Source: Burkholderiales bacterium
GTDB lineage: Bacteria; Pseudomonadota; Gammaproteobacteria; Burkholderiales; Burkholderiaceae_C
Direction of reading: 5' to 3'
Length of the DNA stretch: 64,000 bases
NCBI GenBank assembly: GCA_016223165.1
Contig: JACRPO010000008.1
Location: 1 to 64,000, forward strand
Positions within the stretch are counted from its first letter, which is position 1; every line of letters starts with the position of its first letter. The notes beneath the pieces are model-generated. The model saw only the letters and a program-made list of their open reading frames with translations, was not told the DNA's origin and did not search any database. The translations under genes and the position numbers were made by a program. This document shows positions 9,251 through 18,141 of this stretch, piece after piece.

Positions 9251-9643
9251 ATGAGCCTGAACAAGAAGGACCAGCGTCTGCGCCGTGCGCGCCAGACCCG
9301 GGTGCGCATCGCCACCAACATCGCCACCGCGGCCGAAGGCGGGCGGGCGGCGCGCTTGGCCGTGCACCGCACGAACCTGCACATCTACGCCAGCATCCTG
9401 TCCGCCGACGGCGGCAAGGTGCTCGCCAGCGCCTCGACGGCCGAGAAGGCGGTGCGCTCGGAACTCGGCGCCGGCGGCAAGGGCAGCAACACCGCCGCGG
9501 CCACGCTGATCGGCAAGCGCATCGCCGAGAAGGCGATGGCGGCCGGCATCAGCCAGGTGGCGTTCGACCGCTCGGGCTTCGCCTATCACGGCCGCGTCAA
9601 GGCGCTCGCCGAGGCCGCGCGCGAAGCCGGCCTGAAGTTCTGA
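9251..9643 (+). CDS. rplR: 50S ribosomal protein L18
   Basis: The protein has 130 residues, some ten longer than E. coli L18. It contains [16 protein letters not shown] in the centre and the C-terminal [28 protein letters not shown], typical of L18. The extra length lies in small Ala/Gly-rich insertions. L18 carries 5S rRNA into the 50S subunit together with L5. It starts 12 nt after rplF. Confidence 0.97.
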   Translation: MSLNKKDQRLRRARQTRVRIATNIATAAEGGRAARLAVHRTNLHIYASILSADGGKVLASASTAEKAVRSELGAGGKGSNTAAATLIGKRIAEKAMAAGISQVAFDRSGFAYHGRVKALAEAAREAGLKF

Positions 9644-9677
9644 CCGCCCGCGCACCAGGCGAGCAAGGATTACCCAG

Positions 9678-10196
9678 ATGGCAAAGTTCACTCCCCGCGC
9701 GCAGACCGAAGCCAACGACGACGGTCTGAAGGAAAAGATGATCGCGGTCAACCGCGTCACCAAGGTCGTCAAGGGCGGCCGCACGCTCAGCTTCGCGGCG
9801 CTCACCGTCGTCGGCGACGGCGATGGCCGCATCGGCATGGGCAAGGGCAAGGCCAAGGAAGTGCCGGTGTCGGTGCAGAAGGCGATGGACGCCGCGCGCC
9901 GCAACATGTTCAAGGTGGCGTTGAAGAACGGCACCGTGCACCACAACCTGCGCGGCGAGCACGGCGCGGCCAAGGTCCTGCTGGCGCCCGCGCCGGCCGG
10001 CACCGGCATCATCGCCGGCGGCCCGATGCGCGCCGTCTTCGAGGTGATGGGTGTCACCGACATCGTCGCCAAGAGCCTCGGGTCGACCAACCCGTACAAC
10101 ATGGTGCGCGCCACGCTCGACGCGCTCAAGCGCTCGACCACGCCCGCCCAGGTGGCGGCCAAGCGCGGCAAGATGGTCGAAGAGCTGTTCATCTGA
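9678..10196 (+). CDS. rpsE: 30S ribosomal protein S5
   Basis: The protein has 172 residues with the double-stranded-RNA-binding N-terminal domain ([39 protein letters not shown]) and the C-terminal domain ([33 protein letters not shown]). S5 acts in decoding fidelity at the back of the 30S subunit. It begins 34 nt after rplR. Confidence 0.98.
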   Translation: MAKFTPRAQTEANDDGLKEKMIAVNRVTKVVKGGRTLSFAALTVVGDGDGRIGMGKGKAKEVPVSVQKAMDAARRNMFKVALKNGTVHHNLRGEHGAAKVLLAPAPAGTGIIAGGPMRAVFEVMGVTDIVAKSLGSTNPYNMVRATLDALKRSTTPAQVAAKRGKMVEELFI

Positions 10197-10216
10197 GCGG
10201 CGCAGAGAGAACGACG

Positions 10217-10399
10217 ATGGCTGAAAAGAAGACCCTCACCGTCAAGCTCGTCAAGAGCGTCGCCGGCACGCGCGAGGACCATCGCGCCACCGTGCGCGGC
10301 CTGGGCCTGCGCAAGCTCAACAGCACGCGCACGCTCGAGGACACCCCTGCCGTGCGCGGCATGATCAACAAGGTCTCGTACCTGGTTCTGGTGCTGTGA
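10217..10399 (+). CDS. rpmD: 50S ribosomal protein L30
   Basis: The protein has 60 residues, the normal short L30, with [31 protein letters not shown]. Its TGA overlaps the rplO ATG by one base. Confidence 0.97.
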   Translation: MAEKKTLTVKLVKSVAGTREDHRATVRGLGLRKLNSTRTLEDTPAVRGMINKVSYLVLVL

Positions 10400-10881
10400 T
10401 GGAACTGAACTCGCTGAAGCCCGCCGAGGGCAGCAAGAAGGCGCGCCGCCGCGTCGGCCGTGGCATCGGCTCGGGCCTGGGCAAGACCGCGGGCCGCGGC
10501 CACAAGGGCCAGAAGAGCCGTGCCGGCGGCTTCCACAAGGTCGGCTTCGAAGGCGGCCAGATGCCGCTGCAGCGCCGCCTGCCCAAGCGCGGCTTCAAGA
10601 GCGCGCAGCTGAAGTACGCCGGTGAAGTGACGCTCGCCCAGTTGCAGGGGCTGGAGGCCGCCGAGGTCGACGTCCTCACGCTCAAGGCCGCCGGCCTGGT
10701 GCGCCAGCTCGTCACCAACGTCAAGGTGATCAAGTCGGGCGAGATCTCGCGCAAGGTGGTGCTCAAGGGCGTCGGCGCGACCGCCGGCGCGAAGGCCGCC
10801 ATCGAGGCGGCCGGCGGCTCGGCACCGGCGCTCGAGGACGCGCCGGTGGTGAAGAAGCTGCCGAAGAAGGCCGCGGCCTGA
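10399..10881 (+). CDS. rplO: 50S ribosomal protein L15
   Basis: The protein has 160 residues, somewhat longer than E. coli L15 (144) because of an Ala/Lys-rich end. The Gly/Arg/Lys-rich extended N terminus ([22 protein letters not shown]) is typical. L15 is a late-assembly 50S protein. It is coupled to rpmD by a one-base overlap and followed 34 nt later by secY. Confidence 0.97.
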   Translation: MELNSLKPAEGSKKARRRVGRGIGSGLGKTAGRGHKGQKSRAGGFHKVGFEGGQMPLQRRLPKRGFKSAQLKYAGEVTLAQLQGLEAAEVDVLTLKAAGLVRQLVTNVKVIKSGEISRKVVLKGVGATAGAKAAIEAAGGSAPALEDAPVVKKLPKKAAA

Positions 10882-10915
10882 ACCACGGCCACTGACAGGA
10901 TCTTCAGGGAACTCC

Positions 10916-12226
10916 GTGGCAACCTCAGCAGCCCAGCTGGCCAAGAGCGGGAAGTTCGGCGACTTGCGTCGCCGGATCATCTTCCTGTTGATGGCGCTGG
11001 TCGTCTACCGCATCGGGGCGCACATCCCCGTGCCGGGCATCGACCCGGTGCAGCTGCAGCAGCTCTTCAAGAGCCAGGGCGGCGGCATCCTGAACCTGTT
11101 CAACATGTTCAGCGGCGGCGCGCTGTCGCGCTTCACCGTCTTCGCCCTGGGCATCATGCCCTACATCAGCGCCAGCATCATCATGCAGCTGATGACCTAC
11201 GTGGTGCCCTCGCTCGAGGCCATCAAGAAGGAAGGCGAGTCGGGCCGCCGCAAGATCACGCAGTACACGCGCTACGGCACGCTGCTGCTGGCCGTCTTCC
11301 AGAGCCTGGGCATCGCGCTCGCGCTCGAGGGCTCGCCGGGTCTCGTGATCAACCCGGGATTCGGCTTCCGCATGACGGCGGTGGTGAGCCTGGTCGCGGG
11401 CACGATGTTCCTGATGTGGATGGGCGAGCAGATCACCGAGCGCGGGCTCGGCAACGGCATCTCGATCCTCATCTTCGCCGGCATCGTGGCCGGGCTGCCG
11501 GCGGCCATCGGCGGCCTCTTCGAACTCGTGCGCACCGGTGCGATGAGCATCATCGCGTGCCTTTTCATCATCGCCATCGTCATCTTCGTGACCTTCGCGG
11601 TCGTGTTCGTCGAGCGCGGCCAGCGCAAGATCCTCGTCAACTACGCCAAGCGCCAGGTCGGCAACAAGGTCTACGCCGGCCAGAGCTCGCACCTCCCGCT
11701 CAAGCTCAACATGAGCGGCGTCATCCCGCCGATCTTCGCCAGCTCCATCATCCTGCTGCCGGCCACCGTCGTCGGCTGGTTCGCCACCGGCGAGGGACTG
11801 CGCTGGCTGAAGGACCTCTCCGCGGCGCTGTCGCCGGGGCAGCCGATCTACGTGCTGCTATACGCGGCGATGATCGTCTTCTTCTGCTTCTTCTACACGG
11901 CGCTCGTCTTCAACAGCCGCGAGACCGCCGACAACCTGAAGAAGAGCGGCGCCTTCATTCCCGGCATCCGCCCGGGCGACCAGACGGCCAGGCACATCGA
12001 CAAGATCCTCGCCCGCCTGACGCTCGCCGGCGCCGCCTACATCACTGCAGTGTGCCTGCTGCCCGAGTTCCTGGTCCTGCGCTACAACGTGCCGTTCTAC
12101 TTCGGCGGCACGTCGTTGCTCATCATCGTCGTCGTGACGATGGATTTCTGGGCCCAGGTGCAGAGTTACGTCATGAGCCAGCAGTACGAGAGCCTGCTCA
12201 AGAAAGCCAATTTCAAGATGAGTTGA
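10916..12226 (+). CDS. secY: Preprotein translocase subunit SecY
   Basis: The protein has 436 residues with ten hydrophobic segments. It contains the SecY signatures [12 protein letters not shown] in TM1, [14 protein letters not shown] before TM2-TM3, [18 protein letters not shown] [15 protein letters not shown] in TM4, and the cytosolic loop with [15 protein letters not shown]. SecY is the protein-conducting channel of the inner membrane. A GTG start at 10916 is used. Its place between rplO and infA is conserved. Confidence 0.98.
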   Translation: MATSAAQLAKSGKFGDLRRRIIFLLMALVVYRIGAHIPVPGIDPVQLQQLFKSQGGGILNLFNMFSGGALSRFTVFALGIMPYISASIIMQLMTYVVPSLEAIKKEGESGRRKITQYTRYGTLLLAVFQSLGIALALEGSPGLVINPGFGFRMTAVVSLVAGTMFLMWMGEQITERGLGNGISILIFAGIVAGLPAAIGGLFELVRTGAMSIIACLFIIAIVIFVTFAVVFVERGQRKILVNYAKRQVGNKVYAGQSSHLPLKLNMSGVIPPIFASSIILLPATVVGWFATGEGLRWLKDLSAALSPGQPIYVLLYAAMIVFFCFFYTALVFNSRETADNLKKSGAFIPGIRPGDQTARHIDKILARLTLAGAAYITAVCLLPEFLVLRYNVPFYFGGTSLLIIVVVTMDFWAQVQSYVMSQQYESLLKKANFKMS

Positions 12227-12254
12227 GGGCCGCCCCGCAAGACCCACGCACCCC

Positions 12255-12473
12255 ATGTCCAAGGACGATGTCATCCAGATGCAGGGGGAGATCATCGAGA
12301 ACCTCCCCAATGCCACCTTCCGCGTGAAGCTGGAAAACGGCCACTTCGTCCTCGGTCACATCTCCGGCAAGATGCGCATGCACTACATCCGCATCCTGCC
12401 CGGCGACAAGGTGACGGTCGAGCTGACGCCCTACGACCTGACACGTGCGCGCATCGTGTTCCGCGCCAAGTGA
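12255..12473 (+). CDS. infA: Translation initiation factor IF-1
   Basis: The protein has 72 residues, a single S1/OB fold with [37 protein letters not shown] and [18 protein letters not shown]-1 blocks the ribosomal A site during initiation and supports IF-2 and IF-3. It lies 28 nt after secY and 66 nt before rpmJ. Confidence 0.98.
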   Translation: MSKDDVIQMQGEIIENLPNATFRVKLENGHFVLGHISGKMRMHYIRILPGDKVTVELTPYDLTRARIVFRAK

Positions 12474-12539
12474 TCGGGTCGCGAAGAGTTGAATGATGAG
12501 TTACCCCGGATTTCCAAGGACTTCCAAGGAGCACAGGCC

Positions 12540-12653
12540 ATGAAGGTCGCCGCATCGGTCAAGAAGATGTGCCGCAACTGCAAGATCATCCGCCGCAAGG
12601 GTGTGGTGCGCGTGATCTGCACCGACCCGCGCCACAAGCAGCGTCAAGGCTGA
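12540..12653 (+). CDS. rpmJ: 50S ribosomal protein L36 (zinc-binding type)
   Basis: This is a 37-residue protein that automatic ORF cut-offs miss. It has the complete zinc-ribbon ligands Cys11, Cys14, Cys27 and His32 and the family core [23 protein letters not shown] precedes the ATG (12526-12531). It lies 14 nt before rpsM. The zinc-containing form suggests that a zinc-free paralogue, if any, is elsewhere in the genome. Confidence 0.97.
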   Translation: MKVAASVKKMCRNCKIIRRKGVVRVICTDPRHKQRQG

Positions 12654-12667
12654 TTCAGAGGTATTAC

Positions 12668-13033
12668 ATGGCACGCATCGCCGGCATCAACATTCCGCCG
12701 CACAAGCACGCCGAGATCGGCCTCACCGCCATCTACGGCATCGGTCGCTCGACCGCGCAGAAGATCTGCGAGCAGGTGGGCATCCCGTACGCCAAGAAGA
12801 TCAAGGATCTCGACGACCACGAGCTCGAGCGCATCCGCGAGGAGATCGGCAAGATCACCATCGAGGGCGACCTGCGCCGCGAGCTCTCGATCAACATCAA
12901 GCGCCTGATGGACCTCGGCTGCTACCGCGGCCTTCGCCACCGCCGCGGCCTGCCCGTGCGCGGCCAGCGCACGCGCACCAACGCGCGCACGCGCAAGGGG
13001 CCGAAGAAGTCGGCCATGGCGCTCAAGAAGTGA
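12668..13033 (+). CDS. rpsM: 30S ribosomal protein S13
   Basis: The protein has 121 residues starting [22 protein letters not shown] and ending [21 protein letters not shown], all typical. S13 contacts P-site tRNA and forms the B1 bridge. The ATG at 12668 gives the conserved N terminus; a longer in-frame reading overlaps rpmJ. Confidence 0.98.
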   Translation: MARIAGINIPPHKHAEIGLTAIYGIGRSTAQKICEQVGIPYAKKIKDLDDHELERIREEIGKITIEGDLRRELSINIKRLMDLGCYRGLRHRRGLPVRGQRTRTNARTRKGPKKSAMALKK

Positions 13034-13090
13034 GCGCGGCGTCACCCTGAGCAAGCAATCGGTCCAGGCGCACTGAGAGAGCAAACGACT

Positions 13091-13495
13091 ATGGCCAAGC
13101 CTCCCGTCAATACCGCCGCGCGCCGCGTGAGCAAGAAGGTCCGCAAGAACGTCGCGGACGGCATCGCTCACGTGCACGCGTCGTTCAACAACACCATCAT
13201 CACCATCACCGACCGCCAGGGCAGCTCGCTCGCCTGGGCGTCCAGCGGTGGCCAGGGCTTCAAGGGCTCGCGCAAGAGCACGCCCTTCGCGGCCCAGGTC
13301 GCTGCCGAAACCTGCGGCCGCGCTGCGCAGGAGCAGGGCATCAAGAACGTCGACGTGCGCATCAAGGGCCCGGGCCCGGGGCGCGAGTCGAGCGTGCGCG
13401 CGCTGGCTTCGCTCGGCATCCGCATCAACTCGATCAGCGACGTGACGCCGATCCCGCACAACGGCTGCCGCCCGCAGAAGCGCCGCCGCATCTGA
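13091..13495 (+). CDS. rpsK: 30S ribosomal protein S11
   Basis: The protein has 134 residues, with [26 protein letters not shown] and the C-terminal [21 protein letters not shown]11 forms the 30S platform. It is 57 nt after rpsM and is followed by a 152-nt structured gap before rpsD. Confidence 0.98.
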   Translation: MAKPPVNTAARRVSKKVRKNVADGIAHVHASFNNTIITITDRQGSSLAWASSGGQGFKGSRKSTPFAAQVAAETCGRAAQEQGIKNVDVRIKGPGPGRESSVRALASLGIRINSISDVTPIPHNGCRPQKRRRI

Positions 13496-13579
13496 TGCCC
13501 CTCGCAGGCCGAGACATCCGATACGAACGACACCGTAAGCCCACTGTCCGCGGCGCACGTGCTGCGGACTCGCGCGGGG

Positions 13580-13606
13580 GGGCTCGCCACCTAGGTGGTC
13601 GAGCCC
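13580..13606 (+). promoter_or_regulatory. Strong hairpin in the rpsK-rpsD gap
   Basis: GGGCTCG-CCACC (13580-13591) pairs with GGTGG-CGAGCCC (13594-13598 and 13600-13606): 12 bp, a two-base TA apex and one bulged T, followed by only TTT. A second hairpin (GTCCGC/GCGGAC with an inner GCACGTGC palindrome) lies just upstream. It could be a weak terminator/attenuator or a binding site for S4, which represses the alpha operon in E. coli from a different position. The structure is seen; the role is inferred. Confidence 0.45.
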
Positions 13607-13647
13607 TTTGCCGCGTCAGAAGACAGACCCAAGACGAGGATTGAACC

Positions 13648-14271
13648 GTGGCACGACTCCTGGGCCCGAAGGCCAAACTCTCCCGCCGTGAAGGCACCGA
13701 CCTCTTCCTGAAGAGCGCCCGCCGGGCCATCGCCGACAAGGCGAAGTTCGACAGCAAGCCGGGGCAGCACGGCCGCACCAGCGGCTCGCGCACCAGCGAC
13801 TTCGGCGTGCAGCTGCGCGAGAAGCAGAAGGTCAAGCGCATGTACGGCGTGCTCGAGCGCCAGTTCCGCCGCTACTTCGCCGAGGCCGAGCGCCGCCGCG
13901 GCAACACGGGTGCCAACCTGCTCCTGCTGCTCGAGTCGCGGCTGGACAACGTCGTCTACCGCATGGGCTTCGGCAGCACGCGCGCCGAGGCGCGCCAGCT
14001 CGTCAGCCACAAGGCGCTCACCGTCAACGGCGAGGTCGTGAACATCCCCTCGTATTCGGTCAAGGCCGGCGACGTGATCGCGATGCGCGACAAGAGCAAG
14101 GCCCAGTTGCGCGTCACCGACGCGCTCAAGCTTGCGCAGGGCAACGGCCTGCCCGACTGGGTGTCGGTGGATGCCACCAAGATGGAAGGCACCTTCAAGA
14201 AGGCGCCCGACCGCGACCAGCATGGCGCCGAGATCAAGGAAGCCCTCATCGTCGAGCTGTACTCGCGCTGA
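13648..14271 (+). CDS. rpsD: 30S ribosomal protein S4
   Basis: The protein has 207 residues, starting with a GTG ([21 protein letters not shown]), which is the normal S4 N terminus. The S4 RNA-binding domain lies at about 95-160 ([28 protein letters not shown]). It lacks the zinc cysteines of the short form. S4 is a primary 16S binder and ribosomal-ambiguity locus. Confidence 0.97.
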   Translation: MARLLGPKAKLSRREGTDLFLKSARRAIADKAKFDSKPGQHGRTSGSRTSDFGVQLREKQKVKRMYGVLERQFRRYFAEAERRRGNTGANLLLLLESRLDNVVYRMGFGSTRAEARQLVSHKALTVNGEVVNIPSYSVKAGDVIAMRDKSKAQLRVTDALKLAQGNGLPDWVSVDATKMEGTFKKAPDRDQHGAEIKEALIVELYSR

Positions 14272-14452
14272 CGAGGGTTGCCCGCCCGCCCTTGCCTGCC
14301 GGCCGTTCCGGCATGGCGGCGCGGAGCGGGGCGCAGGCGCTCGCCATGTCCCGCCGGGCATGTGGCGCAGCGGCAGAACGACTCGCCCGGCGTGGTCCCG
14401 CAGCCTTATCGGTGTAACGAGCCGAGGGTATTGACAGGAACTGAAGCACCCC
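14272..14452 (+). other. rpsD-rpoA intergenic leader
   Basis: The 181-nt gap holds a 6-bp stem TGCCGG/CCGGCA (14297-14302 with 14308-14313). A TTGACA lies at 14430-14435, too close to the rpoA ATG to be a -35 for it unless transcription starts inside the gene. No convincing promoter pair is seen. A stretch near 14366 resembles a tRNA A-box but no tRNA folds. Confidence 0.4.
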
Positions 14453-15439
14453 ATGCAAACCACTCTTCTGAAGCCCAAGGCCATTCAAGTGGAGCCGCTC
14501 GGCGGCCATCGCGCGAAGGCCACCCTCGAACCCTTCGAGCGCGGCTACGGCCACACGCTGGGCAACGCGCTGCGCCGCGTGCTGCTCGGCTCGATGGTGG
14601 GCTACGCGCCCACCGAGGTCACCATCGCGGGCGTGCTGCACGAGTACTCGGCGATCGACGGCGTGCAGGAAGACGTCGTGCACATCATGCTCAACCTGAA
14701 GGGCGTGGTCTTCCGCCTGCACAACCGCGACGAGGTCACGCTGGTGCTGCGCAAGGAGGGCGAAGGCCCGGTCACCGCCGGCGACATCCAGACGCCGCAC
14801 GACGTCGAGATCATCAACCCCGAGCATGTCGTCGCGCACCTCGCGCATGGCGGCAAGCTCGACATGCAGATCAAGGTCGAGAAGGGCCGCGGCTACGTGC
14901 CGGGCAACCTGCGCCGCTTCGGCGACGAGCCCACCAAGAGCATCGGCCGCATCGTGCTCGACGCCAGCTTCTCGCCGGTGCGCCGCGTCAGCTATGCGGT
15001 CGAGAACGCGCGCGTCGAGCAGCGCACCGACCTGGACAAGCTCGTCATGGAGATCGAGACCAACGGCGCTCTGGCGCCCGAGGAAGCGATCCGCCAGAGC
15101 GCGCGCATCCTCGTCGAGCAACTCGCCTTCTTCGCCCAGATCGACGTGCAGGGCACCGACATCGTGATGCCGGTGGCGCCGCGCCGCGACACCTTCGACC
15201 CGATCCTGCTGCGCCCGGTCGACGAGCTCGAGCTGACGGTGCGCTCCGCCAACTGCCTGAAGGCCGAGAACATCTACTACATCGGCGACCTCATCCAGCG
15301 CACCGAGACCGAGCTCTTGAAGACGCCGAACCTCGGCCGCAAGAGCCTCAACGAGATCAAGGAAGTGCTCGCCTCGCGCGGCCTGACGCTGGGCGCGCGG
15401 CTCGAGAACTGGCCCCCGCAAGGCCTGGACAAGCGATAA
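14453..15439 (+). CDS. rpoA: DNA-directed RNA polymerase alpha subunit
   Basis: The protein has 328 residues. The N-terminal dimerisation domain (about 1-235) has [19 protein letters not shown], and the C-terminal domain (about 250-320) has the UP-element/activator-contact sequence [21 protein letters not shown] and [19 protein letters not shown]. Alpha is the assembly platform of RNA polymerase. Its place between rpsD and rplQ is conserved. Confidence 0.98.
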   Translation: MQTTLLKPKAIQVEPLGGHRAKATLEPFERGYGHTLGNALRRVLLGSMVGYAPTEVTIAGVLHEYSAIDGVQEDVVHIMLNLKGVVFRLHNRDEVTLVLRKEGEGPVTAGDIQTPHDVEIINPEHVVAHLAHGGKLDMQIKVEKGRGYVPGNLRRFGDEPTKSIGRIVLDASFSPVRRVSYAVENARVEQRTDLDKLVMEIETNGALAPEEAIRQSARILVEQLAFFAQIDVQGTDIVMPVAPRRDTFDPILLRPVDELELTVRSANCLKAENIYYIGDLIQRTETELLKTPNLGRKSLNEIKEVLASRGLTLGARLENWPPQGLDKR

Positions 15440-15518
15440 GCGAACCAGACGATTCAACGGTGCACCCGGCCGTACCTGACACGGCGGCCGGCTCTAAGGA
15501 TGGAAAGGAAATAGCACC

Positions 15519-15920
15519 ATGCGCCACCGCAACGGCCCCCGCAAGCTCAACCGCACGACCTCGCACCGCCTGGCGATGCTGAGGAACATGTGCAACTCGC
15601 TGCTCACGCACGAGGCCATCAAGACCACGCTGCCCAAGGCCAAGGAGCTGCGCTCCGTGGTCGAGCCGCTCATCACGCTGGCCAAGGAGCCGACGCTGGC
15701 CAACCGCCGCCTCGCTTTCGACCGCACGCGCGACCGCGCCGTCGTCGGCAAGCTCTTCGACGTGCTGGGCCCGCGCTACAAGGCGCGCCCGGGCGGCTAC
15801 ACGCGCATCCTGAAGATGGGCGTGCGCCTCGGCGACAACGCGCCGATGGCCTTCGTCGAGCTGGTCGACCGGCCCGAACCCACGGCAGCCGACGAAGGCA
15901 AGGCGGCCGACGCCTCCTAA
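15519..15920 (+). CDS. rplQ: 50S ribosomal protein L17
   Basis: The protein has 133 residues starting [24 protein letters not shown], the L17 signature, and containing [29 protein letters not shown]17 lies near the tunnel exit. It is the last gene of the ribosomal super-operon; a hairpin 120 nt downstream probably ends the transcript. Confidence 0.98.
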   Translation: MRHRNGPRKLNRTTSHRLAMLRNMCNSLLTHEAIKTTLPKAKELRSVVEPLITLAKEPTLANRRLAFDRTRDRAVVGKLFDVLGPRYKARPGGYTRILKMGVRLGDNAPMAFVELVDRPEPTAADEGKAADAS

Positions 15921-16042
15921 TCGCGGGCTGGTCGCCGGTTGATCGCCGGTGATCACCCGCGGATCGCCTCGCCGGCACGGCGCACCCCTCCTCTTGTGGA
16001 GAGCCGCGGCATGCGCGAGCAGGCACGGGTTACCTAAGTCAC

Positions 16043-16061
16043 GCGGGGCCTCGAGCCCCGC
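16043..16061 (+). terminator. Terminator-like hairpin between rplQ and tssJ
   Basis: A 7-bp all-GC stem GCGGGGC/GCCCCGC with loop CTCGA stands 18 nt before the tssJ ATG. Only TGGCTATTCT follows, so the T-tract is poor and termination may be partial. It is the natural boundary between the ribosomal operon and the T6SS genes. TATTCT (16065-16070) could be a -10 for tssJ, but no -35 fits; such a promoter would give an almost leaderless mRNA. Confidence 0.45.
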
Positions 16062-16079
16062 TGGCTATTCTCGGGCGCC

Positions 16080-16700
16080 ATGGTCGAGCGCCCCACTCCC
16101 GAGAGTCCGTCCGAACGCTCTTTCAAGGGCCTGCCGCATGCGCCGGGTGCGCCGCGTCGCTCGGCGCTGCTGCGCCTCGCGTCGCTGACGGTGCCCCTGG
16201 TCGTCCCGGCGGCATTCGCCGGCTGCGGCATGTTCGGCAGCAAGCCGCCGGCGGTGGCGCTGCCGCCGCCGCCACCACCACCGCCGCCCCCGCCGACCCA
16301 GGTGCGGGCGCAGCCGGTGCCGCTTTCGGGCACGGTGAGCGCTTCGGCCGACCTCAACCCGAGCGCCACGCAGCGGCCTTCACCGCTCGTGCTGCGCATC
16401 TACGAGCTGCGCTCCGACACGGCCTTCGGCAAGGCCGACTTCATCGCCCTGTACCAGTCCGAGCAGTCCACCATCGGCGCCGACCTCGTGCTCAAGGACG
16501 AGTTCATGCTGATGCCGGGCGAGTCACGCCCGTACCAGCGCACACTCAGCATCGAGACGCGCTACCTCGCCGTCTTCGGCGCCTACCGCAACATCGAGCG
16601 CGCCGTCTGGCGCGCGATTGCCGCGGTGCCGCCCGGCAAGTCGCTCAAGCTGGCCATCCGCGCCGAGAGCCAGGCCCTGTCGCTGACGCTGCAGCCCTGA
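16080..16700 (+). CDS. tssJ: T6SS outer-membrane lipoprotein TssJ
   Basis: The protein has 206 residues. A hydrophobic signal (about 29-48) ends in a lipobox FAGC with Cys49, after a long basic n-region of about 30 residues. A run of 11 prolines (about 61-71) follows the lipid anchor. The C-terminal part has the TssJ/VasD beta-sandwich features LVLRIYELRSDTAF, MPGESRPYQRTL and YLAVFGAYRNIERAVWRA. TssJ anchors the TssJLM membrane complex to the outer membrane and binds TssM in the periplasm. tssK follows 34 nt later. Confidence 0.93.
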   Translation: MVERPTPESPSERSFKGLPHAPGAPRRSALLRLASLTVPLVVPAAFAGCGMFGSKPPAVALPPPPPPPPPPPTQVRAQPVPLSGTVSASADLNPSATQRPSPLVLRIYELRSDTAFGKADFIALYQSEQSTIGADLVLKDEFMLMPGESRPYQRTLSIETRYLAVFGAYRNIERAVWRAIAAVPPGKSLKLAIRAESQALSLTLQP

Positions 16701-16734
16701 GGCGCTGCAGCGCGCCGCCCAGGCACGGAGGAAC

Positions 16735-18072
16735 ATGTCCACCAAGCACCGCGTGATCTGGTCGCAGGGCATGTTCCTGCAGCCGCATCACTTCCAGCAG
16801 CAGACGCGCTACCTCGAGGGCCTGGTCGACGCGCGTGCGCGCGCCGCCATGCCGCACGCCTGGGGCTTTGCCGAGCTCGTGCTCGACGAGGGGCAACTCG
16901 CCACCGGCCGTGTCGCACTCACGCGTGCGGCCGGCCTGCTGCCCGACGGCACACCGGTCTCGTGCCCCGACATCGACGCCATGCCGCCGGCGCTCGAGAT
17001 CCCGGCAGACATGCAGGGCGAGCTCGTCTGCCTCGCCGCCCCGCGCGAGCGCGCCGGCGCCACCGAGGTCGACTTCGGCGACGGCCAGGCCGACCCGCTG
17101 GCGCGCTTCGCCGTGCAGGAGCACGATCTGCGCGACCAGACCCACGCCGCCGACGACCCCGAGCCGGTGCAGCTCGGCGCGCTGCGCCTGCGCCTGCTGC
17201 GCGGCCGCGACGCCACCGATGCCTTCGCCGTGCTCGGCGTGGCGCGCGTCGTCGAGCGCCGTGCCGACGGCCAGGTCGTGCTCGACCGCAACTACATCGC
17301 GCCGCAGACGCGCATCGAGGCGAGCGGCCAGCTCTCGGCGCTGTGCACGCTGCTGCACGGCCTCGTGCAGCAGCGCGCGCGCACGCTGGCCGCCTCGATG
17401 GGCCAGCTCGGCCAGGGCGTCTCGGAGGTGGCCGACTTCCTGATGCTGCAGCTGCTCAACCGCAGCGAGCCGCTGCTGCGCCAGTTCTCGGGCGCGCCGA
17501 GCGTGCACCCGCACGCGCTGCATCTGGCGCTCGCGCAACTGGCCGGCGAGCTCGCCACCTTCTCGCGCGGCGAGCGCCATCCGCCCGACTATCCGCTCTA
17601 CCGCCACGAAGATCTGCAGGGCAGCTTCGCGCCGCTCGTGCAGGACCTGCGCGACTACCTCTCGGCGGTGATGCACCGCCACGCCGTGCAGATCCCGCTC
17701 ACCGACCGCACCCATGGCGTGCGCACGGCCGTCGTCAGCGACAGCGAGTTGCTGCGCACGGCCGGCTTCGTGCTCGCTGTGCGCGCGCAGCTGCCGGCCG
17801 AGCATGTGCGCCAGCGCTTCCCGGCGCAGAGCAAGTTCGGCCCCGCCGACCGCCTGAGGGATCTCGTCAACCTGCAGTTGCCGGGCGTGGCGATGCGCAG
17901 CCTGCCGGTGGCGCCGCGCCAACTGCCCTACCACGCCGGCAGCCACTACTTCGACCTCGACCGCCAGGGCGAGCTGTGGAAGCAGATCGAGCGCACCGGC
18001 AACCTCGCCCTGCACGTCGGCGGCGACTTCCCCGGCCTGGAGCTCGAGCTGTGGGCCATCCGACAGGCCTGA
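16735..18072 (+). CDS. tssK: T6SS baseplate subunit TssK
   Basis: The protein has 445 residues, the usual TssK length. The N terminus has the family sequence VIWSQGMFLQPHHFQQQTRYLE, and the C terminus has HAGSHYFDLDRQGELWKQIERTGNLALHVGGDFPGLELELWAIR. TssK is a cytosolic trimer that joins the TssEFG baseplate wedges to the TssLM membrane complex. A GGAGG site precedes the ATG. Confidence 0.97.
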   Translation: MSTKHRVIWSQGMFLQPHHFQQQTRYLEGLVDARARAAMPHAWGFAELVLDEGQLATGRVALTRAAGLLPDGTPVSCPDIDAMPPALEIPADMQGELVCLAAPRERAGATEVDFGDGQADPLARFAVQEHDLRDQTHAADDPEPVQLGALRLRLLRGRDATDAFAVLGVARVVERRADGQVVLDRNYIAPQTRIEASGQLSALCTLLHGLVQQRARTLAASMGQLGQGVSEVADFLMLQLLNRSEPLLRQFSGAPSVHPHALHLALAQLAGELATFSRGERHPPDYPLYRHEDLQGSFAPLVQDLRDYLSAVMHRHAVQIPLTDRTHGVRTAVVSDSELLRTAGFVLAVRAQLPAEHVRQRFPAQSKFGPADRLRDLVNLQLPGVAMRSLPVAPRQLPYHAGSHYFDLDRQGELWKQIERTGNLALHVGGDFPGLELELWAIRQA

Positions 18073-18141
18073 CAGACCCGATGGCGCAAGAGCTGGCAGC
18101 GAACTCAACGCAAGCGACGCAAGCGATGCAGGACATGCGCG

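Noticed and set aside
14366..14440. tRNA-like A-box (TGGCGCAGCGGCAGAAC) in the rpsD-rpoA gap
   Set aside because: No GTTCGA-type B-box, no 7-bp acceptor stem and no cloverleaf can be drawn downstream.
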